Assembly (NCBI GenBank): GCA_035623985.1 | Contig: DASPSJ010000053.1 | Location: 7,268-71,267, forward strand | Source of the DNA: DAHUYF01 sp035623985 | GTDB lineage: Bacteria > Pseudomonadota > Alphaproteobacteria > ATCC43930 > CGMCC-115725 | DNA length: 64,000 nt | Direction of reading: 5' to 3' | Part shown: one piece after another, positions 33,807 to 44,971 of the stretch | How the letters are laid out: each line of letters begins with the position of its first letter | How positions within the stretch are numbered: position 1 is the first letter of the stretch | Translations under genes and position numbers: made by a program | Notes under the pieces: generated by a model | The model's database searches: none | What the model was told of the DNA's origin: nothing | What the model saw: the letters and a program-made list of their open reading frames with translations, nothing else

Positions 33807-34661
33807 ATGACTCTCGTCGATAACCTCCTGGAAAAGCTCCCCTTGGAGCGCTTCCGCAATCCGCCGCCGCAGGTGGCGGTGCTGCGCCTGGACGGGTTGA
33901 TCGGGACGCGCGGCCCGCGCGCGCTGTCGCTGCGCCGCCTTGCCGCCGCGCTGGAGCGCGCCTTCGCCTTGCGCAATCTCAAGGCGGTGGCGCTGGCGAT
34001 CAACTCGCCCGGCGGATCGCCGGCGCAGTCCTCGCTGCTGTTCCGCCGCATCCGCCAGCTCGCCCAGGAGAAGGACGTGCCGGTCGTCGCCTTTGTGGAG
34101 GATGTCGCCGCCTCGGGCGGCTATTGGCTGGCCTTGGCGGCGGACGAGATCTTTGCCGAGGACACCTCGCTGGTGGGTTCGATCGGTGTCATCACCGCCA
34201 GCTTCGGCTTTGCCGAGGCGTTGCGCAAGCTCGGGGTGCAGCGCCGCCTCTATACCGCCGGCGAGAATAAATCGCTGCTCGATCCCTTCCTGGCCGAGGA
34301 CCCCAAAGGCGTCGAGCGCCTGAGCGTGCTCCAGCGCGACATGCACGAGGTTTTCAAGGACATGGTCCGTGCCCGCCGCGGCGCCCGGCTCAAAGCGGAG
34401 GAGAGCGCGGTCTTCAGCGGCGAGGTCTTCACCGGCAAGCGCGCGCTCGAGCTCGGCCTCATCGATGGCATCGGCGAGCTGCGCGGCGTGATGCGGCAGC
34501 GTCATGGCGATGCCGTCAGATTGCGGGCGATCGAGCCCGAACGCCGCCGCTTGCTGTTGCCGCGTTTCGGCCTGCCGCGGCGGCCCGATATCGGCGAGGT
34601 TGCCGCCGATCTTTTGGCGCGGCTCGAAGAACGGTTGATCTGGGCGCGCTTCGGGCTTTAA
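33807..34661 (+). CDS. sppA: S49-family signal peptide peptidase SppA/SohB-like
   Basis: 284-residue serine protease of family S49, expected to degrade cleaved signal peptides or membrane proteins. ATG 33807 follows AAGG; the longer frame upstream reads back across the lipoprotein gene. Catalytic Ser lies in VAASGGYWLALAADEIFA; the general base Lys is likely that in TAGENKSLLDPFLAED. SLVGSIGVI and the oxyanion-type NSPGGSPAQSS are also present. No N-terminal membrane helix is obvious, so it may be a soluble or peripherally attached short form. It sits between two related tiny lipoprotein genes. Confidence 0.9.
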   Translation: MTLVDNLLEKLPLERFRNPPPQVAVLRLDGLIGTRGPRALSLRRLAAALERAFALRNLKAVALAINSPGGSPAQSSLLFRRIRQLAQEKDVPVVAFVEDVAASGGYWLALAADEIFAEDTSLVGSIGVITASFGFAEALRKLGVQRRLYTAGENKSLLDPFLAEDPKGVERLSVLQRDMHEVFKDMVRARRGARLKAEESAVFSGEVFTGKRALELGLIDGIGELRGVMRQRHGDAVRLRAIEPERRRLLLPRFGLPRRPDIGEVAADLLARLEERLIWARFGL

Positions 34662-34709
34662 TCCGGGCTTTCGCTTGACCTGCGGCTGCGCTCTCTCCTA
34701 AACCGAATC

Positions 34710-34967
34710 ATGCTTGGCTTTTCTTTGCCCAAATTATTGTTGTTCCTTTTGCTGGCCGCCGTCGTCTGGTTCGGGTTCCGCTATGTGAACCGCGTCGACG
34801 CGATCCGGCGCGCCGTGCGCGAAGAGGTGAAGCGTCGTCAGCAGCAAGGGCGGAAGCCGGCGAGCATCGAGGCCGAGGACCTCGTCAAATGTGCCCAATG
34901 CGGCGCTTACGTGGCGGCGCACGGCGCGTCCTCCTGCGGGCGCGCGGATTGCCCCTGGCGCGGTTGA
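34710..34967 (+). CDS. Small membrane protein with zinc-ribbon-like C-terminus
   Basis: 85 residues: one N-terminal membrane helix (LPKLLLFLLLAAVVWFGFRYV), a basic cytoplasmic stretch and a C-terminal CAQCGAYVAAHGASSCGRADC, four Cys arranged as a compact zinc knuckle. This matches the PP0621-type small membrane proteins of unknown role. It lies between sppA and the second tiny lipoprotein, whose alternative start overlaps its stop. No function can be assigned. Confidence 0.78.
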   Translation: MLGFSLPKLLLFLLLAAVVWFGFRYVNRVDAIRRAVREEVKRRQQQGRKPASIEAEDLVKCAQCGAYVAAHGASSCGRADCPWRG

Positions 34968-35002
34968 TGGTGCCATCCGGCACAGCGGCAGACCAGTCGC
35001 CG

Positions 35003-35176
35003 ATGATGACGCCGGCGCTCGTGGCCGGCCTGTGCGTGGCAGCGATGCTGTTGGGCGGCTGCGATCAGGCGCGACCGGCCTGGGGGCCGGGAACGCCGCG
35101 CAACGGTGCCGGACAGCCGATCGATCCGACCTATGGTACGCCGCTCCCAGGCTATCCCACGCTCAACAATGGGTAG
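35003..35176 (+). CDS. Tiny lipoprotein B with DPxYGTPLPG motif
   Basis: 57 residues from ATG 35003, signal MMTPALVAGLCVAAMLLGGC with lipobox LGGC, then QPIDPTYGTPLPGYPTLNNG at the C-terminus. An in-frame ATG at 34967 overlapping the upstream stop is an alternative start that would add 12 residues. The C-terminal motif is shared with the lipoprotein at 33581, so the two are paralogues or under common selection. Not a family I recognise. Confidence 0.68.
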   Translation: MMTPALVAGLCVAAMLLGGCDQARPAWGPGTPRNGAGQPIDPTYGTPLPGYPTLNNG

Positions 35177-35184
35177 GCCCTGGC

Positions 35185-35213
35185 TTGACCCCCGAAGGGG
35201 CGGCGTTTATGGT
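35185..35213 (+). promoter_or_regulatory. Sigma-70-like promoter upstream of glyQ
   Basis: TTGACC at 35185 and TATGGT at 35208 are separated by exactly 17 bases. This is the best-spaced vegetative promoter match seen in the window. It lies about 35 bases upstream of the glyQ ATG. The assignment is by consensus only. Confidence 0.55.
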
Positions 35214-35249
35214 TCGCCGCGCTCTCAAACCTCTTTTCGGATCAAGTAG

Positions 35250-36131
35250 ATGGTGGCGCTGGCCGCGGCGACCGGGAACAGCTTCCAGGCGCTGATTCTG
35301 AAGCTGCAAGTCTACTGGGCCGCACAAGGCTGCGTCATTCTGCAGCCCTATGATGTCGAGATGGGGGCCGGCACCTTTCATCCCGCCACGACGCTGCGCG
35401 CGCTCGGCCCCAAGCCCTGGCGGGCGGCCTATGTCCAGCCTTCGCGTCGTCCGACCGACGGCCGCTATGGCGAGAATCCCAACCGGCTCCAGCATTACTA
35501 CCAGTTCCAGGTGATCCTGAAGCCAGCGCCGGCGGAGAGCCAACAGCTCTATCTCGACAGCCTTGCCGCCCTCGGCATCGACAGCCGGCGGCACGACATC
35601 CGCTTCGTCGAGGATGACTGGGAGAGCCCGACGCTCGGCGCCTGGGGGCTCGGCTGGGAAGTCTGGCTCGATGGGATGGAAGTGTCGCAATACACCTATT
35701 TCCAGCAGGTCGGCGGCATCGAATGCGATCCGGTCTCGACCGAGCTCACCTATGGGCTCGAACGCCTCGCCATGTATGTGCAGGGCGTCGAAAACGTCTA
35801 TGACCTCGACTACAACGGCGCCGGCGTCACCTATGGCGAGGTGTTCAAGCGCGCCGAGATCGAGTTCTCCGCCTACAATTTCGAATACGCAGACACCAAG
35901 CTGTTGTTCCGCCACTTCGCCGACGCCGAGCAGGAATGCCAGGCGCTGCTGACCCGCGCGTTGCCGCTGCCGGCTTACGACCAGTGCATCAAGGCAAGCC
36001 ATGCTTTCAACTTGCTCGATGCGCGCGGCGTGATCTCCGTCACCGAGCGCGCCGCCTATATCGGCCGCGTGCGCGTGCTCGCCAAGGCCTGTTGCGAGAG
36101 CTGGCTGACGCAGCAGGCGGGCGTCGCCTGA
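35250..36131 (+). CDS. glyQ: Glycyl-tRNA synthetase alpha subunit
   Basis: 293-residue catalytic subunit of the heterotetrameric bacterial GlyRS. Class II synthetase motifs are obvious: CVILQPYDVEMGAGTFHPAT, then RWR-type region PWRAAYVQPSRRPTDGRYGENPNRLQHYYQFQV, and MEVSQYTYFQQVGG. The length is the family norm. The start at ATG 35250 has only a weak Shine-Dalgarno sequence (GGATCAAG). Followed 4 bases after its stop by glyS, with which it must be co-expressed. Confidence 0.97.
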   Translation: MVALAAATGNSFQALILKLQVYWAAQGCVILQPYDVEMGAGTFHPATTLRALGPKPWRAAYVQPSRRPTDGRYGENPNRLQHYYQFQVILKPAPAESQQLYLDSLAALGIDSRRHDIRFVEDDWESPTLGAWGLGWEVWLDGMEVSQYTYFQQVGGIECDPVSTELTYGLERLAMYVQGVENVYDLDYNGAGVTYGEVFKRAEIEFSAYNFEYADTKLLFRHFADAEQECQALLTRALPLPAYDQCIKASHAFNLLDARGVISVTERAAYIGRVRVLAKACCESWLTQQAGVA

Positions 36132-36135
36132 GCCG

Positions 36136-38202
36136 ATGGCCGAGCTTCTCCTGGAGCTGCTGACCGAAGAGATTCCGGCGCGGATGCAGCGGCGCGCGGC
36201 CGAGGATCTGGCGATGCTCGCCACCGATAAGCTCGAGGCGGCTGGTCTCGTTCCATCCGACGCGCATGCCTATGCGACGCCGCGGCGCCTGACATTGGTG
36301 GTGGAGGGATTGCCGGACCGGCAGCCCGACACCACAGAAGAGCGCCGTGGCCCGCGCGTCGGGGCGCCGGCGAACGCGGTCGAAGGGTTCCTCAAATCCG
36401 CCGGCCTTGCCTCGATCGAGGAATGCGAGCAGCGCGACACCGGCAAAGGCGTCTTTTATTTCGCCATGATTCGTCGGCCCGGGCGTCCCACCGCCGAGGT
36501 GCTGCCGGCGCTGCTGCGCGAGACCATGCTGGCGCTGCCCTGGCCCAAATCCATGCGTTTTCCGGCGGCGGGTTTCCGTTGGGTGCGGCCGATGACGAGC
36601 GCGCTCTGCCTCCTCGGCGGCAAGGTGCTGCCGCTGGCGCTCGACGGCGTGGCGGTGGGCAACGAGACGCGCGGACATCGCTTCCTCGCGCCGAAGCCGT
36701 TCAAGGTGAGGGATTTCGCCGATTATCGGCGAAAGCTGAGCGAGGCGCGGGTCATGCTGCGCGCCGAGGACCGCCGCCAGGCGATCACGCTGGCGCTCTA
36801 TGAGAAAGCGGCCGAGGCGCAACTCACCGTAAAGGACGATCCGGCGCTGCTCGATGAGGTGGTGGGCCTCGTCGAATGGCCGGTCGTGCTCATGGGCAGG
36901 ATCGATCCCGAATTCCTCGATCTCCCGCCCGAGGTGCTGACGACCTCGATGCGCGCGCATCAGAAGTACTTCCCTTGCCTCGACCGCGAGGGCAGGCTGG
37001 CCGGGCGCTTCCTCGTCGTCGCCAACACCGTCGCCGAGGATGGCGGCCGGGCGATCATCGCCGGCAACGAGCGCGTGCTGCGCGCGCGCCTGTCGGACGC
37101 GCGCTTCTTCTGGGAGCAGGATCGTAAAGTGCCGCTGGCGGCGCGGATCCCCAAGCTTGCCGAGCGGATCTTCCACGCCCGGCTCGGCAGCGTCCTCGAC
37201 AAGGTTGGGCGGGTCGAGCGCCTCAGCGAGGAGCTCGCATCCGCCATTGCCGGCGCCGACAAAGCGAAGGTGCTGCGCGCCGCGGAGCTGGCCAAGTCCG
37301 ATCTGTCGAGCGGCATGGTCGGCGAGTTCCCGGAGCTTCAGGGCGTCATGGGCCACTATTACGCGCTCAATGACGGCGAACCCGCAGAAGTTGCGGCCGC
37401 CATCGCCGAGCACTATTCGCCGCTCGGGCCAAACGACCACTGTCCCTCGGCGCCGGTGAGCGTTGCGCTGGCGCTCGCCGACAAGATCGACACCCTGGCG
37501 GGTTTTTTCTCGATCGACGAGAAGCCGACCGGCTCGCGCGACCCCTTCGCGCTCCGGCGCGCGGCGCTGGGGGCGATCCGCCTCATCCTCGAAAACAAGC
37601 TGCGGCTGGCGCTGGCGCCGGTGTTCGGCCGGGCTTTCGCGCTTGGCCGCGCCAACGGCTTTGCCGCCGATCCCACCGCCGAGCTGCTCGCCTTTTTCGC
37701 CGACCGGCTCAAGGTCCATCTGCGCGAGCAGGGAGTGCGGCACGATCTCATCGCCGCGGTCTTCGCGCTGGGCGGCGAGGATGACCTGGTCCGCCTCTTG
37801 GCGCGCGTTGCCGCCCTCGATGCCTTCCTCGCCACCGACGACGGCGCGAACCTGCTGGTGGCCTATCGCCGCGCCGCCAACATCGTGCGCATCGAGGAGA
37901 AGCGGGATGCCGCGACCTATCCCGGCGAGCCCGATCCAAAGCTCCTCCAGGAGCCGGCCGAAGCGAGGCTTGCCGCCGAGCTGGAACGAGCGGCGGCCTC
38001 GGGCGCCGCCGCGCTCGGCCGGGAGGCGTTTACCGAGGCGATGGCGGTGCTGGCGGCGCTGCGCGGGCCGGTGGATGAATTTTTTGCGCAGGTAACCGTT
38101 AATTGCGAGAATGGGCAGCTTCGGGCGAATCGCCTGCGGCTATTGGTGCAGATCCGTGATACACTTAATCGTATTGCCGATTTCTCGCAAATCGAAGGAT
38201 AA
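36136..38202 (+). CDS. glyS: Glycyl-tRNA synthetase beta subunit
   Basis: 688-residue beta subunit that binds tRNA-Gly and supports the alpha subunit. Recognisable from LLLELLTEEIPARMQRRA at the start, PTPRRL-type ATPRRLTLVVEGL, and TTSMRAHQKYFPCLDREG. The C-terminal anticodon-binding-like region LRQQ follows as LERAAASGAAALGREAF. Full family length, no frameshift. The gene ends 5 bases before ppdK. Alternate organisation (single-chain GlyRS) is absent, as expected for Proteobacteria. Confidence 0.96.
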   Translation: MAELLLELLTEEIPARMQRRAAEDLAMLATDKLEAAGLVPSDAHAYATPRRLTLVVEGLPDRQPDTTEERRGPRVGAPANAVEGFLKSAGLASIEECEQRDTGKGVFYFAMIRRPGRPTAEVLPALLRETMLALPWPKSMRFPAAGFRWVRPMTSALCLLGGKVLPLALDGVAVGNETRGHRFLAPKPFKVRDFADYRRKLSEARVMLRAEDRRQAITLALYEKAAEAQLTVKDDPALLDEVVGLVEWPVVLMGRIDPEFLDLPPEVLTTSMRAHQKYFPCLDREGRLAGRFLVVANTVAEDGGRAIIAGNERVLRARLSDARFFWEQDRKVPLAARIPKLAERIFHARLGSVLDKVGRVERLSEELASAIAGADKAKVLRAAELAKSDLSSGMVGEFPELQGVMGHYYALNDGEPAEVAAAIAEHYSPLGPNDHCPSAPVSVALALADKIDTLAGFFSIDEKPTGSRDPFALRRAALGAIRLILENKLRLALAPVFGRAFALGRANGFAADPTAELLAFFADRLKVHLREQGVRHDLIAAVFALGGEDDLVRLLARVAALDAFLATDDGANLLVAYRRAANIVRIEEKRDAATYPGEPDPKLLQEPAEARLAAELERAAASGAAALGREAFTEAMAVLAALRGPVDEFFAQVTVNCENGQLRANRLRLLVQIRDTLNRIADFSQIEG

Positions 38203-38207
38203 GTGAG

Positions 38208-40888
<2,681 letters not shown>

Positions 40889-40892
<4 letters not shown>

Positions 40893-41803
40893 CGACGGCC
40901 CTCTCGTCCGTCGCGGCGGGCGGGAAGGCGGCGCTGGCCGCGGCCCTAGCACAGCTCGAGCGCGCGCCGGAGGATGAGGCGAGCCTGGCGCTGCTCGATG
41001 CCGCCTATGCCGCGCCGCGCGCGCAGGTGGTGGGCGTCACCGGTCCGCCCGGCGTCGGCAAGTCGACGCTGGTGGGCGCGCTGATCGCTCACTGGCGCGG
41101 CGAGGGGCGCACGGTTGGCGTCATCGCCGTCGATCCCTCCTCCCGCGCCTCCGGCGGCGCGCTGCTCGGCGATCGCACGCGGCTCAGAACCGATCCCGGC
41201 GATGCCGGCATCTTCGTGCGCTCCATGGCGGCGCGCGACAAGCTCGGCGGCCTCGCCGCGCTCACCGTCTCGGCGATGGTGCTGATGCGCGCGCTGTTCG
41301 ATATCGTGCTGATCGAGACGGTGGGGGTCGGGCAGTCGGAGACCGACGTCGCCGGCGCGGCCGATACGGTGGTGCTGTGCGTCCAGCCCGGCTCGGGCGA
41401 CAGCCTGCAATTCATGAAGGCCGGCATTGTTGAGATTCCGCATATCGTCGTCATCACCAAGAGCGATCTCGGCGCTGCCGCCGAGCGCGCGCGGGCCGAC
41501 GCTCTTGCCGTGCTGGGGCTTGCCGGACAGGCTGCGGTGGGCTGGGAGGTGCCGGTGCTGATGCTGTCGGCGCTGCGGCGCGAGGGCATCGACGAGCTCG
41601 TGGCGGCGGTGGCGCGTCACTGGCACTGGCTCGCGGACGGCCTCGCGGCCGCGCGGCAGGCGCAGGCCCGGCACTGGCTCGTCGAGGGGCTGCGCGAGGC
41701 ATTCGGTCGCGATGGGCTGCGGCGGGCGGGAGAGCCGGCGCTCAGAGACGGCGAATCGCCGTTCCGCGTTCTCGCCCGTCTCGGCGCGGGATTGCGCGGC
41801 TGA
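40889..41803 (+). CDS. meaB: MeaB/ArgK-family GTPase
   Basis: 304-residue G-protein chaperone. Start TTG 40889 overlaps the ppdK stop by 4 bases; the only upstream alternative runs inside ppdK. Motifs: GPPGVGKST (P-loop), DPSSRASGGALLGDRTRL, ETVGVGQSETDV (G3), ITKSDLG (TKxD variant TKSD), ending with a helix bearing HWLVEGLREAFGRDGL. MeaB protects and reactivates adenosylcobalamin-dependent methylmalonyl-CoA mutase. No mutase is in the window, so it may act on one elsewhere. Confidence 0.9.
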
Positions 41804-41816
41804 GAGGAGGCTTCCC

Positions 41817-42548
41817 ATGGACGATCTTTCCGGCCGCGTTGCCCTGGTCACCGGCGCCAGCCGCGGCATCGGCCGCGCCGTCGCGCTTGCGCTTGCCGCC
41901 GCGGGCGCCGATGTCGTCGTCAATTATCGCCGCCGCGCGGCCGAGGCGGAGGAGGTTTGCGGCGCCATCGTCCGGCTCGGACGCCGCGCCATCGCGCTTG
42001 GCGCCGATGTCGCCGTGGCGGCCGAAGTCGAGCGCCTCATCGCCGCGGCGCAGGCGCAGCTCGGCACCGTCGACATCCTCGTCAACAATGCCGGCATTTC
42101 CCAGCCGGTGACGCTCGATGGTTTGAGCGAGGCCGTATGGGACGAGACGATCGCGGCCAATCTCAAATCGGTCTTCCTGGTGACGCAGGCGGTGCTGCCC
42201 GGCATGCGCCGCGCGCGCTGGGGCCGCATCATCAACCTCTCGTCGACGGCGGCACAGATCGGCGGCATCATCGGGCCGCATTATGCCGCCTCGAAGGCCG
42301 GCATCCACGGCATGACGCATGCTTACGCCTCCTGGCTCGTCCGCGAGGGCATCACCGCCAATGTGATCGCGCCGGCGCTGATCGAGACGGACATGATTCG
42401 CGGCCATAGTCAGGCCAAGCCCGATCGCATTCCGGTAGGCCGGTTTGGCCGCGTCGAGGAGGTGGCGGAGGTCGCGGTGATGCTGGCGCGCAACGGCTAC
42501 ATCACGGGGCAGACCGTCAACGTCAATGGCGGCGCCTATATGAGCTGA
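41817..42548 (+). CDS. SDR-family 3-oxoacyl reductase-like protein
   Basis: 243-residue classical SDR. ATG 41817 has an optimal GAGAGGAGG upstream. TGASRGIGRAVA, NNAGISQPV, catalytic Ser in INLSSTAAQIGG, YAASKAG and YITGQTVNVNGGAYMS are all present. This set and the length match FabG-like 3-oxoacyl-ACP/CoA reductases. It follows meaB by 13 bases and may be co-transcribed, but no acyl-carrier gene is near, so a catabolic FabG paralogue is likely. Confidence 0.9.
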   Translation: MDDLSGRVALVTGASRGIGRAVALALAAAGADVVVNYRRRAAEAEEVCGAIVRLGRRAIALGADVAVAAEVERLIAAAQAQLGTVDILVNNAGISQPVTLDGLSEAVWDETIAANLKSVFLVTQAVLPGMRRARWGRIINLSSTAAQIGGIIGPHYAASKAGIHGMTHAYASWLVREGITANVIAPALIETDMIRGHSQAKPDRIPVGRFGRVEEVAEVAVMLARNGYITGQTVNVNGGAYMS

Positions 42549-42558
42549 GGGGGAAGGC

Positions 42559-42963
42559 ATGGGCGTGATCTATGTGGCGCGCAGCGTCAAATTCGGCAAA
42601 TGGGCGAGCGACGTCGGCCTCAGCAAGCATGTCTACAAGGTGGGCTATACCGAAGACGATCCGAAGCCCGCGGTCGAGCAGGGCTGGGGCGGGGAGACCG
42701 ACTGGGCGATCGTGAAGAAGCGCGAGGTGGAAGGGGTGAGCGAGGAGGAGGTGATCCAGCGCCTCCAGCGCAAGGAGAAGATGGTCGACCCCACCTACTA
42801 TCCGCGCTTGCGCGGCGCCACCGGCGTGTTCAAGGTGTTGCCCGAGCATGTCGAGAACCACATCATCGTCTCGCGCACCATGGCGGGCGAAAGCGAGCGC
42901 GCCGAGATCAAGCTGAAGCCCGTCGATTTCGCCGATTACCTCATCCACAACGCGCTGCGTTAG
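42559..42963 (+). CDS. GIY-YIG-like domain small protein
   Basis: 134 residues. The N-terminal part IYVARSVKFGKWASDVGLSKHVYKVGYTEDDP has the paired IYV and KVGYT elements that look like the two strands of a GIY-YIG fold, but the classic Arg/Glu catalytic residues cannot be identified with certainty. The remainder is helical and charged (SEEEVIQRLQRKEKM) and ends LKPVDFADYLIHNALR. It could be a degenerate nuclease or a nucleic acid-binding protein. It lies 10 bases after the SDR stop. No adjacent restriction or recombination gene. Confidence 0.55.
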   Translation: MGVIYVARSVKFGKWASDVGLSKHVYKVGYTEDDPKPAVEQGWGGETDWAIVKKREVEGVSEEEVIQRLQRKEKMVDPTYYPRLRGATGVFKVLPEHVENHIIVSRTMAGESERAEIKLKPVDFADYLIHNALR

Positions 42964-42984
42964 GCGCTGCGGCGCTATCGGCGC

Positions 42985-43881
42985 TCAGAAATTCGCCCAG
43001 CTTGGCTTCTTCGGCACGAGCCGCGCTGTCCCGGCAGTAAGCGGCTTGCCGGCCGACGCTTCGTCCAACGCGTCGAGCCGGAGCAAGGCGAGGCCCAGCC
43101 CCTCGCGGCCCGAGCGCATCTCGCCGGCCTCCTGATCGCCGAGCATCACCGGCGTGCCGGGGGCGGGCAGCGGTCCCTCGACGGTGACCGGCAGCAGACG
43201 TTTCTTGATGAGCGCACGGTACTTGGTGCGCGCCGTCAGCTCCTGTCCGATATAGCAGCCTTTCTGCCAGTCGACGCCGTTCAGTTCCTCGAAGCCGGAT
43301 TCCAGCAGAATCGCCTTCTCCACCGCGAGATCGCGGCTGCCATCGGGAATACCCAGCGACAGGCGCAGCCGGTCATACGCCGTACCATCGTCGACCTGGA
43401 AACCTGCGCTTTTAAGCGGCGACAGGCCGGCGCCGCGCCGCAGCAACAGTCGGGCGCCGAGCTCTGGCAGTCGCGGGTCGACATAAGCGATGCCGCCGGC
43501 AAGCGGCACGGCGGCACCGGGTTCCGCCGGTAGGTCGAGCAGGCTCAGCGCGTCGCTGCCGAAGGCCGCGGCGGCGACATAACGCTCGCCGTTCTCGCCG
43601 AACGTCACCCTCGCCCGCAGCCGATAGAGCCCGAGGCGCCGCTTCAGGTCGGCAAGGCGCGCCGCCTCGGCATCGAGCAGGAACGCTTGGCCGATCGCGA
43701 CGATGAAGAAATCATGGAGATATTTCCCCTGCGGGGTCAGCAAGGCGGCATAGATCGCGCGATCCGCCGCGACTTTCTCGATATCGTTGGAGATGAGCCC
43801 CTGCAGGAAGACATAACGGTCCTCGCCGGCAATCTCCAGCACCGCGCGCTCCGCCAGCAGGGCACAGGACCGCTCAGCCAT
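42985..43881 (-). CDS. ygfZ: YgfZ/GcvT-like folate-binding iron-sulfur maintenance protein
   Basis: 298 residues from ATG 43881 (the longer frame passes through an unrelated segment). The family motif KGCYIGQELTAR is present around residue 212, and the N-terminal LEIAGEDRYVFLQGLISND resembles the GcvT-like fold. YgfZ proteins help repair or assemble Fe-S clusters and influence tRNA thiolation (MiaB) using tetrahydrofolate. Ends convergent with the GIY-YIG-like gene. Divergent to the GT9 glycosyltransferase gene at 44009. Confidence 0.9.
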   Translation of the reverse strand: MAERSCALLAERAVLEIAGEDRYVFLQGLISNDIEKVAADRAIYAALLTPQGKYLHDFFIVAIGQAFLLDAEAARLADLKRRLGLYRLRARVTFGENGERYVAAAAFGSDALSLLDLPAEPGAAVPLAGGIAYVDPRLPELGARLLLRRGAGLSPLKSAGFQVDDGTAYDRLRLSLGIPDGSRDLAVEKAILLESGFEELNGVDWQKGCYIGQELTARTKYRALIKKRLLPVTVEGPLPAPGTPVMLGDQEAGEMRSGREGLGLALLRLDALDEASAGKPLTAGTARLVPKKPSWANF

Positions 43882-44008
43882 CCCCGTATTCTCCGCGCAG
43901 ACCCGATATAAAGGGTAGAAGTAGGCAAGGACCGCAATCTTGGCAAGCGCCAGGGAGCGGCTTATAAGGCGTCCAGCGTATGGCGCCGGAGGTAAATTTC
44001 GCGGGCTC

Positions 44009-44971
44009 ATGAGGATCCTCTTCGTCACCGGCACGCGAATCGGCGATGCCGTGCTGTCCACCGGGCTGCTCGGTTATCTCATCGAACGCAGTCCCGGCGC
44101 CCGCCTTACCATCGCCGCCGGACCTGCCGCTGCGCCGCTGTTCACCGCGGTGCCGGGACTCGAGCGGCTCTTGACCGTTGTCAAGCGGCGCTATGCATTG
44201 CACTGGCTGGAGCTTTATCGCGCGGTAGCGCCCACGCGCTGGGATCTTGTCGTCGATCTCCGCGGCTCCGCGCTGGCTTATCTCTTGGCCGCGCGCGAGC
44301 GGCGCGTCATGGCCAAAGGCGATGCCGGCATGCATCGGGTACGGCAGCTCGGGCGCCTCTTCGCGCTCGACCCGCCGCCGGCGCCGCTTCTGTGGACGGC
44401 GGCCGAACACGAGCAGCGGGCTTCTCTGCTGGTGCCGCCCGGCACGCCGGTGTTGGCGGTGGGGCCGACGGCAAATTGGCGCGGCAAGCAATGGCGCGCC
44501 GAGCGCTTTGCCGAGTTGGCCGCGCGGCTCACCGCCCCCTCCGGACCGCTGCCCGGTGCCCGCGTTGCCGTGCTGGCGGCAGCGCATGAACGCGCGCAGG
44601 CGGCGCCGTTGCTGGCGGCCTTGCCGCCCGATCGATGTCTCGATCTTGCCGGCCACACCGATCTGCTGACGGCGGCCGCGGCGCTTAGGCGTTGCGCCCT
44701 TTTCGTCGGCAACGATACGGGCGTCATGCACATCGCCGCCGCCGTGGGGACGCCGACCCTGGGCCTGTTCGGGCCGAGCCTGCCGGAGCAATACGCGCCG
44801 TGGGGACAGCGCACCGCGGTGGTGCGCACCACCAAATCCTATGCCGAAATCGTCGGCTCGCCTGATTACGACCACCGCACCACGGACACGCAGATGGATT
44901 CGCTGAGCGTCGACGCCGTGGAAGCGTCGGCTCGCCAGCTCTGGGCCAGCATCCAGGGCGAGGCGGCCTGA
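44009..44971 (+). CDS. Glycosyltransferase family 9 (heptosyltransferase-like)
   Basis: 320-residue GT-B glycosyltransferase. ATG 44009; N-terminus ILFVTGTRIGDAVLSTGLLGYL is the GT9 nucleotide-sugar domain. VDLRGSALAYLLAARERR and, in the C-terminal half, FVGNDTGVMHIAAAVGTPTLGLFGPS are the GT9 signature. Similar to ADP-heptose:LPS heptosyltransferases. Located just before a GT4 enzyme and an asparagine synthetase, a set suggestive of a surface polysaccharide cluster. Confidence 0.9.
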   Translation: MRILFVTGTRIGDAVLSTGLLGYLIERSPGARLTIAAGPAAAPLFTAVPGLERLLTVVKRRYALHWLELYRAVAPTRWDLVVDLRGSALAYLLAARERRVMAKGDAGMHRVRQLGRLFALDPPPAPLLWTAAEHEQRASLLVPPGTPVLAVGPTANWRGKQWRAERFAELAARLTAPSGPLPGARVAVLAAAHERAQAAPLLAALPPDRCLDLAGHTDLLTAAAALRRCALFVGNDTGVMHIAAAVGTPTLGLFGPSLPEQYAPWGQRTAVVRTTKSYAEIVGSPDYDHRTTDTQMDSLSVDAVEASARQLWASIQGEAA

